Shown: positions 51,033-61,753 of the stretch, one piece after another
Numbering within the stretch: position 1 is the stretch's first letter
Layout: every line of letters starts with the position of its first letter
DNA from: Limiplasma sp034927815
GTDB lineage: Bacteria; Bacillota; Clostridia; Christensenellales; Aristaeellaceae
Direction: 5' to 3'
Length of the DNA: 64,000 nt
Assembly (NCBI GenBank): GCA_034927815.1
Contig: JAYFPK010000002.1
Span: 1 to 64,000, forward strand
The notes under the pieces: model-generated
What the model was told of the DNA's origin: nothing
Databases searched by the model: none
What the model saw: only the letters and a program-made list of their open reading frames with translations
Translations under genes and position numbers: made by a program

Positions 51033-51983
51033 ATGCTCCAAGCACAAGGCGGCGCGCCAGGCAAGCCCCTGGCGGCCAAAAGGCGCAAGCGGTGGTTTTG
51101 GGACAGAACCCAGGCATGCTACCACGCCATGCTGTTGCCAGGGGTAGCGCTGCTGATCCTGTTCAGCTATGTGCCGATGTACGGCATTGTGATGGCTTTT
51201 CAAAGGTACATCCCCTCCCTTGGCATCGCGGGCTCCAAATGGGTGGGCATGCAGAACTTCGCGTACCTGTTTTCTGTGCCGGATATCGGGCAGAAGTTCG
51301 CCAACACCCTGATTTTGGCTTGCTCCGCCATTGCGCTGGATATGATCGTGCCCCTGATCGTCGCGCTGCTGCTCAACGAGGTGCGGCACAGCGCGTACAA
51401 GCGCACGGTGCAAACCATCGTCTACCTGCCCCATTTTCTCTCCTGGGTCATGCTGGGATTGATCTTTCGGCAATTCCTTTCCCTCAACGGCTTTGTCAAC
51501 AACCTGCTGTCCACCCTTGGGCGGGAAAGGATATTTTTCATGGGCAGCAACGAGCACTTCCGGCTGATGCTGGTCATCACCAACTCCTGGAAGAGCTTTG
51601 GCTGGGGGACGATCATTTTTCTGGCTGCGGTGACGAACATCGACCCGTCGCTGTATGAGGCCGCCACCATCGATGGGGCCGGGCGGCTGCGCAAGGTGCT
51701 GAGCATCACCATGCCGGGGATGATGTCGGTGATCGTGCTCAAGCTGACGCTTTCCCTGGGCAGCGTGCTCAGCGCGAATTTCGACCAGGTGTTCAACCTG
51801 TACAGCCCCCTTGTGTATGAAACCGGCGACATCATAGACACCTATGTGTACAGGATGGGCCTGGTGCAATCCCAATACAGCCTTTCCACAGCGGTGGGGC
51901 TGCTGAAATCGGGCATCAGCTTCGTGCTGATCGTGCTTTCCTACGGGCTGTCCTACAAATTTGCGGACTATCGTATTTTCTAG
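51033..51983 (+). CDS. ABC permease, LplB-type
   Basis: Permease of 316 residues with six membrane segments, a basic N-terminal tail and EAA loop YEAATIDGAGRLRKVLSI. LplB-type proteins pair with LplC. The ATG at 51033 follows GGGGGTGAAAG. Ends SYGLSYKFADYRIF as usual for this group. Confidence 0.92.
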   Translation: MLQAQGGAPGKPLAAKRRKRWFWDRTQACYHAMLLPGVALLILFSYVPMYGIVMAFQRYIPSLGIAGSKWVGMQNFAYLFSVPDIGQKFANTLILACSAIALDMIVPLIVALLLNEVRHSAYKRTVQTIVYLPHFLSWVMLGLIFRQFLSLNGFVNNLLSTLGRERIFFMGSNEHFRLMLVITNSWKSFGWGTIIFLAAVTNIDPSLYEAATIDGAGRLRKVLSITMPGMMSVIVLKLTLSLGSVLSANFDQVFNLYSPLVYETGDIIDTYVYRMGLVQSQYSLSTAVGLLKSGISFVLIVLSYGLSYKFADYRIF

Positions 51984-52000
51984 GGCGGGAGGGATGAAGA

Positions 52001-52912
52001 ATGACGACGCCGGAAAGCGGCGCAAAAAGCAGAGGCGGCGCCCTCAACCGGTTCTCCCTCTGGGATGGGCTGATCTACCTGGCGCTGGCCTTGGCGGCCT
52101 TTTTATGCCTGGTTCCTGTGCTCAACATCCTGGCGGTTTCCTTTAGCAAGGCCGCGGCGGCGGAGGCGGGCAAGGTATCCTTCTGGCCTGTGGATTTTAC
52201 GCTGGCGTCCTATGACAACATCATGAAGGATTTCAGCTTTTTGCAGGCCATCGGCGTATCGGTGGCGCGGGTGCTGCTGGGGACCGCCATGTCGATTGTG
52301 GTCATGCTGCTGATGGCCTACCCCCTGTCCCGGGAAAAGGCGGATTTTCCCATGCGCAATGTGTACATGTGGTTTGTGGTGTTCACCATGCTCTTCAGCG
52401 GCGGGCTGATCCCCACGTACATCACCATCACGAAGCTGAAACTGACCAATACCATTTGGGCGCTGACCGTGCCCTGGACGGTATACGCCTATAATGTAGT
52501 GCTGATTGTGAACTTCTTCCGGTCCATTCCCAAAGAGATGAACGAGGTGGCGGCCATCGACGGGGCGGGGCCGCTGACGACCCTCATCCGGGTGTACGTT
52601 CCGGTTTCCATGCCCATTATTGCCACCATCGTGCTCTTTTGCGCGCTATGGCATTGGAACGATTATTTTACCGGGATGATCTATATCGACGATCTGACCC
52701 AAAAGCCGCTGATGACCTACATCCGAAGCCTGGCCCTTACCATGAATTTTGACCAGCTGAGCCCGGACGAGCTGATCAAGCGGTCGGAAATCGGATCCCT
52801 CACCTACAACGCGGCGAAAATCGTCATTGCCATGGTGCCTGTTCTGGTGATCTATCCATTCTTGCAGCAGTATTTTGTCAAGGGCATTATGATCGGTTCC
52901 GTCAAAGGATAA
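52001..52912 (+). CDS. ABC permease, LplC-type
   Basis: Permease of 303 residues with six membrane segments and EAA loop NEVAAIDGAGPLTTLIRV. The C-terminus QQYFVKGIMIGSVKG is family-typical. It follows the LplB-type gene by 17 bases with a GGAGGGATG ribosome site. No ATPase gene is nearby. Confidence 0.92.
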   Translation: MTTPESGAKSRGGALNRFSLWDGLIYLALALAAFLCLVPVLNILAVSFSKAAAAEAGKVSFWPVDFTLASYDNIMKDFSFLQAIGVSVARVLLGTAMSIVVMLLMAYPLSREKADFPMRNVYMWFVVFTMLFSGGLIPTYITITKLKLTNTIWALTVPWTVYAYNVVLIVNFFRSIPKEMNEVAAIDGAGPLTTLIRVYVPVSMPIIATIVLFCALWHWNDYFTGMIYIDDLTQKPLMTYIRSLALTMNFDQLSPDELIKRSEIGSLTYNAAKIVIAMVPVLVIYPFLQQYFVKGIMIGSVKG

Positions 52913-52941
52913 AAAAGGGCGGCGGAGGCCCGGAGGATCGC

Positions 52942-55305
52942 ATGAAAAAAGAGGATGCGGCGCAGCGCTATGTGCTGGGCATGACCCATGTGGACATCGG
53001 CTGGAAAAAGAGCAGAGAGGAAATGGCGGAGGTGTTTGACGCCTATGTCTGCCGCTTGCTGGATCTGCTGGATACCCATGAGGATTTCTGTTACCTGCTG
53101 GAACAGGCCTTGCATTTGAAGGACTTGAAAGGCAGGCGGCCCGACCTGTTTGAAAGGATCAGGCGCTATGTAGGCCTTGGACGGCTGGAATTTGCCACGG
53201 GGCTTGCTTCCACGGTGGAAAACAATACCATCAACGGCGAATGCTTTGTGCGCAACATGCAATTGGGCAAACGCTTCATTTTCGATCACTTTGGGCAGGC
53301 GGTGGAAAACTGTGCGATGGTGGATACCTTCGGCTTTCCGCCCAGCATGCCGCAGCTTCTGCGGCAATTCGGGCATCCATGGATGATGGCCACCCGGCTG
53401 GGGGGTACGCACACCCGGGATACCTTCAGCGTATGCGGCATAGACGGCACGCGGCTGGTAGTGTTTGGCAAGGACTTCCAAACCCCATATATGTGCCCCG
53501 GCCATCTGAACTTCCGGTTTGTCCAGCAATACAGCGATATAGACGCGCTCTTTCAGGAGGCGGAGGAGAACCCCTCCCCCCTGCAGCTGGTGATGCCCTA
53601 TTCGGAAAACGAGGTGGTTCCCCTTGCCTACGCAATGCGAAGGATGCGGGACGGCAAGCGGATATACCGGTTTACGTCCCTGAATGCCTTTATGCAGAAG
53701 CTGATGGCGGACCTGCCGGATACCCTTTGCAGCGCGGACCTGAACCCGGAGTTCACCGGCACCTATTCCCTCCGGCACAGGGTGCACCAGCTCAACCGGC
53801 AGGCGGAGGAAACGCTGCTGCTGGCGGAAAAGGCCTGGGGCATCTATGGCGGAGGGGCAGAGGCGGAACAGCTCCAAGCCCTGTGGTGGGAGATGTTCTA
53901 TATCCAGTTCCACGATATTCTGACCGGCTCCCATCCTACGTGCGTGTACAAGGACTGCACAGCCCGGCTCCAAGGGGTGACGGAGGGGGCCAAGTCGGCC
54001 ATGGCCGGCGTGCTGCCGGCGGGGACGGCCCAGCCGGGCTGCTACGCGGTGTTCAGCGCTTTGCCCTGGCCCATGTGGCAGGAGATCCGGCTCCCTGTCC
54101 CGGATGGATTGAGGGGCGCGGCCGGTCTCTTGGTGGATGGAAACCGCCAGTCCCATTGGCGGCTGGAGGACGGCTGGATAGTGCTTCAAGCCGTACTGCC
54201 GGCCATGGGCTGCGCCCAGGTTGAGCTGCTGGAGGGGCCTTCGGCCCATGCCGCGGCCCTGCCGGAAGAAAAGGGACAAAGCGTCCGCATGGAGAACGAG
54301 TTCCTGCTGGTGGAATTGGGCGGAGGCTACATGATCAAGCGGGCGGTGCATAAGCCCACCGGCATGGAGCTGATGGGACAGGTGGACGATCTGCTGGTAT
54401 TGCAAAGGGACGCCGGGAACTTTCAGATCGAAGAGCCCACCTGCGCGCCCATCGCCTGCGGCGCGCTGCCCTATGGGATGGTTTCAGGGGCGGACGGAAC
54501 CGGGCAATGGGCCAAAATCAGCGGCGCTTTTCCGGAGATGGAGGGCCACGGCACGGAGTATGAGATCGTGCTGCGGCTGCCCAAGGGCCAGCCGTATTTG
54601 GACCTGCGGATCAAGGTGGACTGGCACATGGAGGCGGCCCGGCTGCGCCTGAAAATCCCCTTCGCCTATGAAACCCGGGACGGCCTGTATGAGGTTCCCT
54701 TTGGGGCGGCCAGGCGCAAGCCCTACGGCATCACCCGCAACAGCCGGGGAGAATGGCCCGTTCACCGCTTTGTGGCGGTGGATGAGGTCCAGGGCCGCTG
54801 CGGCGTGGCGCTGCTCAACCGGGGCACGGTGGGGGCGGAGGTCATGGGAGATGCCGTATACGCCACCTTGCTGCGGGCGCCCAAGGCGGAATACGCGGGC
54901 ATGGTGAAGGACGATACCTCCTCCGATCACGGGACCGCCAGGTTTGACTTCCGGCTGTACGCATATGGCGGGGCCTGGCAGCAGGCCCATATCGCCCATC
55001 ACGCCCAGGGCTTCAACCAGCCTGCGGCCGTGGTGCCGGGGCAGGTTCTTGAGCGGTCCGCGTTTGTGACCTGGCAGGAGCGGGGAATCATCCTCAGCGC
55101 CATCAAGGGAACCCCGCAGGGAAGGGTGGCAATCCGCATGTATGAAAGCTGCGGCATGCCCACGGAATGCACCCTGCGCTTTGCCTGCGGGCGGGATGTG
55201 GATGAAAGCGATGTGAACGAGCAGCCGGGCGCCTGCCTGGGTCGCGGCGTGGAGGAGCTTGCCCTGGGCTTTTCGCCCTATGAAATCAAGACCCTTTTGG
55301 TGTAA
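52942..55305 (+). CDS. Glycoside hydrolase family 38 alpha-mannosidase
   Basis: A 787-residue retaining alpha-mannosidase without a signal peptide, so it works in the cytoplasm on imported mannosides. The zinc-binding MTHVDIGW (His16, Asp18) and the nucleophile region MVDTFGFPPSMPQLL (Asp about 127) are clear, as is the helical-domain IQFHDILTGSHP with a zinc histidine. A beta-rich C-terminal domain follows. GGAGGATCGC precedes the ATG. It is last in the operon and is followed by a terminator. Confidence 0.9.
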   Translation: MKKEDAAQRYVLGMTHVDIGWKKSREEMAEVFDAYVCRLLDLLDTHEDFCYLLEQALHLKDLKGRRPDLFERIRRYVGLGRLEFATGLASTVENNTINGECFVRNMQLGKRFIFDHFGQAVENCAMVDTFGFPPSMPQLLRQFGHPWMMATRLGGTHTRDTFSVCGIDGTRLVVFGKDFQTPYMCPGHLNFRFVQQYSDIDALFQEAEENPSPLQLVMPYSENEVVPLAYAMRRMRDGKRIYRFTSLNAFMQKLMADLPDTLCSADLNPEFTGTYSLRHRVHQLNRQAEETLLLAEKAWGIYGGGAEAEQLQALWWEMFYIQFHDILTGSHPTCVYKDCTARLQGVTEGAKSAMAGVLPAGTAQPGCYAVFSALPWPMWQEIRLPVPDGLRGAAGLLVDGNRQSHWRLEDGWIVLQAVLPAMGCAQVELLEGPSAHAAALPEEKGQSVRMENEFLLVELGGGYMIKRAVHKPTGMELMGQVDDLLVLQRDAGNFQIEEPTCAPIACGALPYGMVSGADGTGQWAKISGAFPEMEGHGTEYEIVLRLPKGQPYLDLRIKVDWHMEAARLRLKIPFAYETRDGLYEVPFGAARRKPYGITRNSRGEWPVHRFVAVDEVQGRCGVALLNRGTVGAEVMGDAVYATLLRAPKAEYAGMVKDDTSSDHGTARFDFRLYAYGGAWQQAHIAHHAQGFNQPAAVVPGQVLERSAFVTWQERGIILSAIKGTPQGRVAIRMYESCGMPTECTLRFACGRDVDESDVNEQPGACLGRGVEELALGFSPYEIKTLLV

Positions 55306-55318
55306 TGCCGCAAAGCGT

Positions 55319-56164
55319 TTATTTCTCCGCGTGAAGGGCGCGGAACCGGGAGGGCGTGATGCCCTCCCGGTTTTTGAATACCCGGGTCATATAGTTTTCG
55401 GAATTGAACCCCGCGGCATAGGTCGCCTGGGTAATGCTTTCGCCTCTGAGCAAGCGGGCTTTGACGTTCTCGATCCGGTACCGCTGTACGAGGGTGACAA
55501 AGGTGGTGTCCAGCTGCTGGGACATCACGTGGTTGAGGGTGGAGCGGCTGATGTGGAAAACGCTGCAGACCCCTTGCTGGGTCAGCGGCAGGTGGTAGTT
55601 TTTGTTGATATATTGGGACAGCTCCTCCGCCAGGGAAATGTTCCTTTGCTCTATCAGGCCGTTCAGGTAGGCATAGCTTGCCAGCGCCGCCAGCATTTTG
55701 CCCGCGGCGTGCATCATGGACAGCGGCAATACGGGCAGCTGGGCATACAGTGATTCCATATGCTGCCGGTCCAGCCCGTGCTTCCGGTACAGGGCCAGGC
55801 GGCGGGCCGGATGCTGCGGCTCCTCCCGGATGACGACCTGGCCGAACATGAAATGCCCCAGGATCTTTCCGTCATAGACCACCGAATATACGAACTCGTG
55901 CATGCCCGCGTGGCAGCGAAAGCTGTGCAGCTGGTTTTGGCGGGTTTCGGCGTAGGCCAGGGCCTCGTCCTCGCAGCGGCCACATTCCTGTAAAAGTCCG
56001 GGCTTGGTTTGCAGCGTTTCGCAATACTGGGAGCGGCTGTTGGCGCAGGCCGAAACACAACGCCGTCCCTGTCCGTCCCAGAAGGTGATGCGGATTTGTG
56101 TCAGCTCGAAAAACGTATTCAATAACTCCGTGAGCTTTTCATGGTTGATGTAGGTGCGCGGCAC
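55319..56164 (-). CDS. AraC-family regulator with PocR-type sensor
   Basis: A 281-residue regulator. The N-terminal PocR-like domain has YCETLQTKP, CGRCEDEALAYAE and FRCHAGMHEFVYSVV with conserved cysteines and histidine. The C-terminal AraC HTH is HLPLTQQGVCSVFHISRSTL and a second unit TQATYAAGFNSENYMTRVF. The GTG at 56164 is chosen because GGGGGTGATCCC directly before it closely matches the 16S tail; an ATG at 56182 lacks a site. It is convergent with the mannosidase operon. Confidence 0.87.
   Translation of the reverse strand: MPRTYINHEKLTELLNTFFELTQIRITFWDGQGRRCVSACANSRSQYCETLQTKPGLLQECGRCEDEALAYAETRQNQLHSFRCHAGMHEFVYSVVYDGKILGHFMFGQVVIREEPQHPARRLALYRKHGLDRQHMESLYAQLPVLPLSMMHAAGKMLAALASYAYLNGLIEQRNISLAEELSQYINKNYHLPLTQQGVCSVFHISRSTLNHVMSQQLDTTFVTLVQRYRIENVKARLLRGESITQATYAAGFNSENYMTRVFKNREGITPSRFRALHAEK
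55344..55375 (+). terminator. Terminator of the mannosidase operon, inside the AraC gene
   Basis: AACCGGGAGGGC, five bases, GCCCTCCCGGTT then TTT: a 12-bp stem with a T-run on the plus strand, 38 bases past the mannosidase stop. It lies within the 3' coding part of the opposite AraC gene. Confidence 0.85.
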
Positions 56165-56272
56165 GGGATCACCCCCGTTCATTATACCGGCTTGCCATAG
56201 GCGGGGCAACAGCAAGCCAACGAATACCGGCGTGGGGCGAAGGGCTCCCCAAGGAGCGGCGCGCGCCGCGCC

Positions 56273-57205
56273 TTATTTTTCGTTCTGGCTTGCCAGCACC
56301 CGCGCCATTCTCTTCTTTCTGCGCTTCTCCAGCAGCACCACGGCCACCATCATGATCACGGTGACCACATAGGGGGCCATGCTGGTAAGGTCGCTGGGGA
56401 CCAGCTTTTGCAGACGAAGGCCCAGGGCGTAGATGAAGCCGAAGAGCAAGGCGGCCAGAAACACCCTGGGGGGATTGCCCCGGCCAAAGATCACGCAGGC
56501 GAAGGCCACGTAGCCCCGGGAGGCGCTCATGTTTTCCGTGAACATGGTGAGGTATCCCAAAGAAAGATGAGCCCCCGCCAGGGCGCTGAGCACCCCGCAC
56601 AGGACACTGGCCAGGCATTTCATCCGGTTTGGGTTTTTCCCCGCCGCCCGGAGGGCCTCCGGGTATTCCCCGGCGGAGCGCAGGTGAAAGCCCAGGGGGG
56701 TCTTGTAGATCATCAGCCACAGCACCGGCACCAGCAGCCAGCTTACATAGACCAGAAGGGTGTTGCCGCTGAGCAGCGGCCCCACCAGCGGAATTTGCGC
56801 CAGCAGGGGAAAGGTCAAGGTGGGCAAAGGCACGATGCCGGGGCCGGAGAAGGAGCCCTTCACCCGAAAGAGGGTGCGCAGCAAAAACACCGTCAGTCCC
56901 CCGGCGAAGATGTTCAAGGCCACGCCGATGATGAACTCGTCGCTGCCGAATTTGATGACAAAGACGTAATAAAACAGCCCCAGCAGCGCCCCCACCGCCA
57001 TGGCCAGCGCCAGGCCCATGAGCCAGCTGCCGAAGAGGTAGCTGCCCAGCACCGCGAAGAACGCGCCGATGAGCATCATGCCCTCGATGCCGATGTTGGT
57101 GATGTTCACATGCTGGGTGAGCAGGCACCCCAAGGCCGCCAGTACCACGGGGGTGGCGGTGCGCAGCGTGTTTTGAAACAGCAGCGTGGAAAAGAGCTCG
57201 CTCAT
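56273..57205 (-). CDS. Nucleoside ABC permease, NupQ-like
   Basis: Permease of 310 residues with about nine membrane segments, of the BPD_transp_2 group (TPVVLAALGCLLTQHVNITNIGIEGMMLIGAF). It works with the NupP-like permease and the BMP-type binding protein to import nucleosides or purines. Start at 57205 overlaps the preceding gene's stop (ATGA). After the stop a small GCTCC/GGAGC hairpin and GC palindrome (56244-56272) may end the operon. Confidence 0.92.
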   Translation of the reverse strand: MSELFSTLLFQNTLRTATPVVLAALGCLLTQHVNITNIGIEGMMLIGAFFAVLGSYLFGSWLMGLALAMAVGALLGLFYYVFVIKFGSDEFIIGVALNIFAGGLTVFLLRTLFRVKGSFSGPGIVPLPTLTFPLLAQIPLVGPLLSGNTLLVYVSWLLVPVLWLMIYKTPLGFHLRSAGEYPEALRAAGKNPNRMKCLASVLCGVLSALAGAHLSLGYLTMFTENMSASRGYVAFACVIFGRGNPPRVFLAALLFGFIYALGLRLQKLVPSDLTSMAPYVVTVIMMVAVVLLEKRRKKRMARVLASQNEK

Positions 57206-58334
57206 GCCTTGGCCTCCCTTCCGGCTTTCAAGGCCGCTTTGCGGACCTTGCGGGCGGCGGATTTCTCGCTGAGCATCCGGCGGATGCCCCCCTCGGCGGC
57301 CATGAAGAAGATAATGATGGACTGGATGATCAAAATCAGCTCGCTGCTGATGCCCGCCTTCAGCTCCATGGATTTTCCGCCGATGTTCAAAATGGCGAAG
57401 AAGAAGCTCATCAAAATCGTGCCCAGGGGGTTGTAGCGCATGATCATGGCCACCAGCATGCCGTCGAAGTAGAACTCGTTGCTTAAGGTTACCAGGAACC
57501 GCTTGTGGAGGCCGAAGACCTCCAGCATGCCCACCAGGCCGCACAGCGCGCCGCTGAGGACCATGGACCAGAGCATCAGCCGGTGGGTGCGGATGCCCCC
57601 ATAGCGGGCGAAGCGGTCGTTTTCCCCTGTGAGCTTCATTTCAAAGCCCACCGTGGAGCGGCTCATGAGGTACCAGCACAGGAAGGCCGCCGCCGCCGCG
57701 TAGAAAAGGCCGGTGGTAAGGTTGCTGAGCTTGATCAAGGGCGTGAAGGCCGCTCCCGCGGCAATGGCGTCCGTGCCGCTGTTGATGCCCCGGTCCTGGG
57801 TTTTCAGGGGGCCGTTGGCCAGGTAACTGCAAAAGTAAATGGCTGCGGAGTTGAGCATAATGGTGGTGATGACCTCGTCCACCTTCCACTTCACCTTCAG
57901 CAAGGCGGGCAGCAAGGCGTACAGGGCCCCCGCCAGCAGCGCCGCCCCCAGGGCCAGGAGCGTCACCAGCCAGGGGGGAATCCCCGTCAGGGCGGCCCCC
58001 ACCACGGCGGCAGCCATGGCCCCCAGGTAGAGCTGGCCCTCGCCCCCCACGTTGAACATCCCCGCCTTGGCCGCCACGGACATGGCAAGCCCCGTGAGGC
58101 AGAGGGTGACGGTTTTGGCCATGGTGTTGCCAAAGGCGATCTGGGAGCCCAGGGCCCCTTGAAAGAGCATGCCAAAGGCCTTGGCGGGGTCGTAGCCGGA
58201 CAGGAGCATGATGCCCCAGCCCACCCCAAAGGCCAGCGCCAAGGCCACCAGCAGGGAGAAAAGATAGTCCCGCTGGAGCTTTTGGGAGGGCTTGAGCCGC
58301 ACAAGGGCCCGGATGCTCTGCAAAAATCCCGTAT

Positions 58335-58338
<4 letters not shown>
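57202..58338 (-). CDS. Nucleoside ABC permease, NupP-like
   Basis: Permease of 378 residues with eight to ten membrane segments. Family marks are KAGMFNVGGEGQLYLGAMAA and VDEVITTIMLNSAAIYF. Overlaps both neighbours by four bases. Confidence 0.92.
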
Positions 58339-59882
<1,544 letters not shown>

Positions 59883-59930
59883 AGGGATTCCTCGCTTCTT
59901 TGGCAAGTCCTGAAAGGGGATAGAAAAGGA

Positions 59931-59951
59931 GGCGGGGACATCGCCCCCGCC
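59931..59951 (-). promoter_or_regulatory. Small intercistronic hairpin
   Basis: GGCGGGG, seven bases, CCCCGCC between the BMP-type and ATPase genes. Shorter than in the sugar operons but in the same position. Confidence 0.4.
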
Positions 59952-59982
59952 CCCTACGGTTTCGGCTTTCAATACAAAACCC

Positions 59983-60990
59983 TTACCGGGTGGAATCCAC
60001 CACGATCTCCCCGCTGATGATCTTTTCCTTCAGGGCATCCACTTCCGCTTTCAGCTCGTCGGAAAGCTGCTGGGTCATGGTGTCGTCCCCATAGCCGATG
60101 CTCACCAGGCCGGTGGACATGTCCGCGTCCCAAATCTCGCCGCCCTGGAACACGCCGTCGGTGATGTAGCTGGAAATCGCGTCGTAGATGCTCTGGCCCA
60201 CCTCTTTGAGCATGGAGCAGAGGATCACGTCGGGGTTGATGTATTTCTGGTCGCTGTCCACGCCGAGGGCGAAGTTGCCGGTTTCGGCGGCGGCCTCAAA
60301 CACGCCCAGGCCGGTCTTGCCCGCCACCGGGAACACCACGTCCGCCCCCTGGCTGTACAGGCTCAAAGCGGCCTCTTTGCCCAGGTCCGGCGCGTCGTAG
60401 TTGCCGTTGGTGTAAATGGGGTCCAGCACCGTGCCCTGGGGATTGGCGTACAGCGCGCCCTGCTTGTAGCCCACGATGAAGTTGTTGATGGTGTCGTCGT
60501 CGTTGCCGCCAACCACGCCCACCTTGCCGGTCTTGGAAAACTTCATGGCGATGTAGCCCACCAGGAAGCTGCCCTGGTTTTCCTTATAGGTGATGGACAT
60601 CAAATTGTCCCCCACCCCGTCCAGGCCGTTGTCCACGAAGATGAACTTGGTGTCGGGCATGGCGGGAACAACCTCCGTCAGGCCGTCCCAGAACTGCCAG
60701 CCTACCGCCACCACGATGTCATTGGCCTGGGCCGCCTCCACCAAAGCGGGCTTAAAGGCGCTGGCGTCGCTTTTGCATTCCACCACGCTGCCCACTACGC
60801 CGTAGTCCTGAACCAGCCTGTCCAGGCCTGCGTTGGCGCTGTCATAAAAGCCTTGGTCCCCCAAGGTATCGGCGATGCAAAGCGCCACGGTCACGTTGTC
60901 CACAGTCTTTCCGGCTTCGTCGCCCATAGCCAAAGAGACAACGCTTCCCAACAGCAGGAGGCAAATTAATACGGAGAGCACCTTTTTCAT
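59983..60990 (-). CDS. BMP-family (basic membrane protein) nucleoside-binding protein
   Basis: A 335-residue binding protein and the first gene of a nucleoside importer operon. Signal peptide residues 1-22 (cut after SLAMG or SLA), no lipobox cysteine even though BMP proteins are mostly lipoproteins. Family marks are DQGFYDSANAGLDRL, VGWQFWDGL, GYIAMKFSKTGKVGVVGG and GVFEAAAETGNFALGVDSDQ. Confidence 0.92.
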   Translation of the reverse strand: MKKVLSVLICLLLLGSVVSLAMGDEAGKTVDNVTVALCIADTLGDQGFYDSANAGLDRLVQDYGVVGSVVECKSDASAFKPALVEAAQANDIVVAVGWQFWDGLTEVVPAMPDTKFIFVDNGLDGVGDNLMSITYKENQGSFLVGYIAMKFSKTGKVGVVGGNDDDTINNFIVGYKQGALYANPQGTVLDPIYTNGNYDAPDLGKEAALSLYSQGADVVFPVAGKTGLGVFEAAAETGNFALGVDSDQKYINPDVILCSMLKEVGQSIYDAISSYITDGVFQGGEIWDADMSTGLVSIGYGDDTMTQQLSDELKAEVDALKEKIISGEIVVDSTR

Positions 60991-61034
60991 AATCCGATCA
61001 TCCTTTCCATCTCATGGTGCGGAGTTTTGTCCTT

Positions 61035-61063
61035 ATTATACATGAGGAGCCGGGAGAACACAA
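61035..61063 (-). promoter_or_regulatory. Promoter of the nucleoside importer operon
   Basis: On the minus strand TTGTGT (61063-61058), 17 bases, TATAAT (61040-61035), about 45 bases before the BMP gene start. Confidence 0.6.
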
Positions 61064-61074
61064 CGGCGAGGGAC

Positions 61075-61611
61075 CTACTTTTTGCCCAGGGCGCCCTTGA
61101 GCCAGTTTTGCACCCGGAAGCCCAGCTGCTGGTTTTTTTTCATGGCCAGGGCCGCGTCCAAAGCCCCTTCCCGGTAGCGGCGGTTGTCCGGCTCCAGGCG
61201 TACCGCTTCCCGAAAGCTTTTGTGGGCGTCCTCATATTGCCTCAGGCCCATGAAGATCTGCCCCTGCAAATAATACCAGCCGTCGTCCCGGCTGTCCGCA
61301 CGGCCCAGCTGCCTCAGGGCGCTGGCCAGATTGCCCTGGTCGATGAGGCGAAGGGCAAAGTGCTTGGCCTCCTCCTGGGAGATCAGGTTAAAACCCACCC
61401 GATGGCGGGAGACTACCTTCAGGGCCTCCTCATAGGCCAGGTTGAGCTGAATCAACAGCTCCTGGGCGGCCTTTTGCTGGGCCGCGTCCTGGTATTGGTC
61501 CGGGTGGCACGCCTTTACCTTTTGGCGGTAGGCCAGGCGCACAGCCTGCTCGTCCGCGTTGGGGCCAAGACCCAGCACCTCAAAGTATTTCCGGTCCGAC
61601 AGGCTGATCAC
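61075..61611 (-). CDS. J-domain protein with TPR-like tail
   Basis: A roughly 178-residue DnaJ-domain protein, a possible Hsp70 co-chaperone. DRKYFEVLGLGPNADEQAVR begins the J-domain and ACHPDQY holds the HPD motif. The C-terminal 80 residues look like TPR helices (GWYYLQGQIFMGLRQYEDAH). The start is unsure: GTG at 61611 follows GAAGGAGAG at short spacing; a TTG at 61680 is also in frame. Confidence 0.78.
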   Translation of the reverse strand: MISLSDRKYFEVLGLGPNADEQAVRLAYRQKVKACHPDQYQDAAQQKAAQELLIQLNLAYEEALKVVSRHRVGFNLISQEEAKHFALRLIDQGNLASALRQLGRADSRDDGWYYLQGQIFMGLRQYEDAHKSFREAVRLEPDNRRYREGALDAALAMKKNQQLGFRVQNWLKGALGKK

Positions 61612-61753
61612 CTCTCCTTCGCGCCGGGCAAAGCATGGGCCTCCTTCGCCAACTGCGCAAGGGAAACCGGCACGTTCCAAAGGCCGCTGGAAGGCGGCTT
61701 ACGGAGAAATCCGCCGCAGGCCTGTCCTTCGCCCATTCGGCCCCCTGGGCTTT

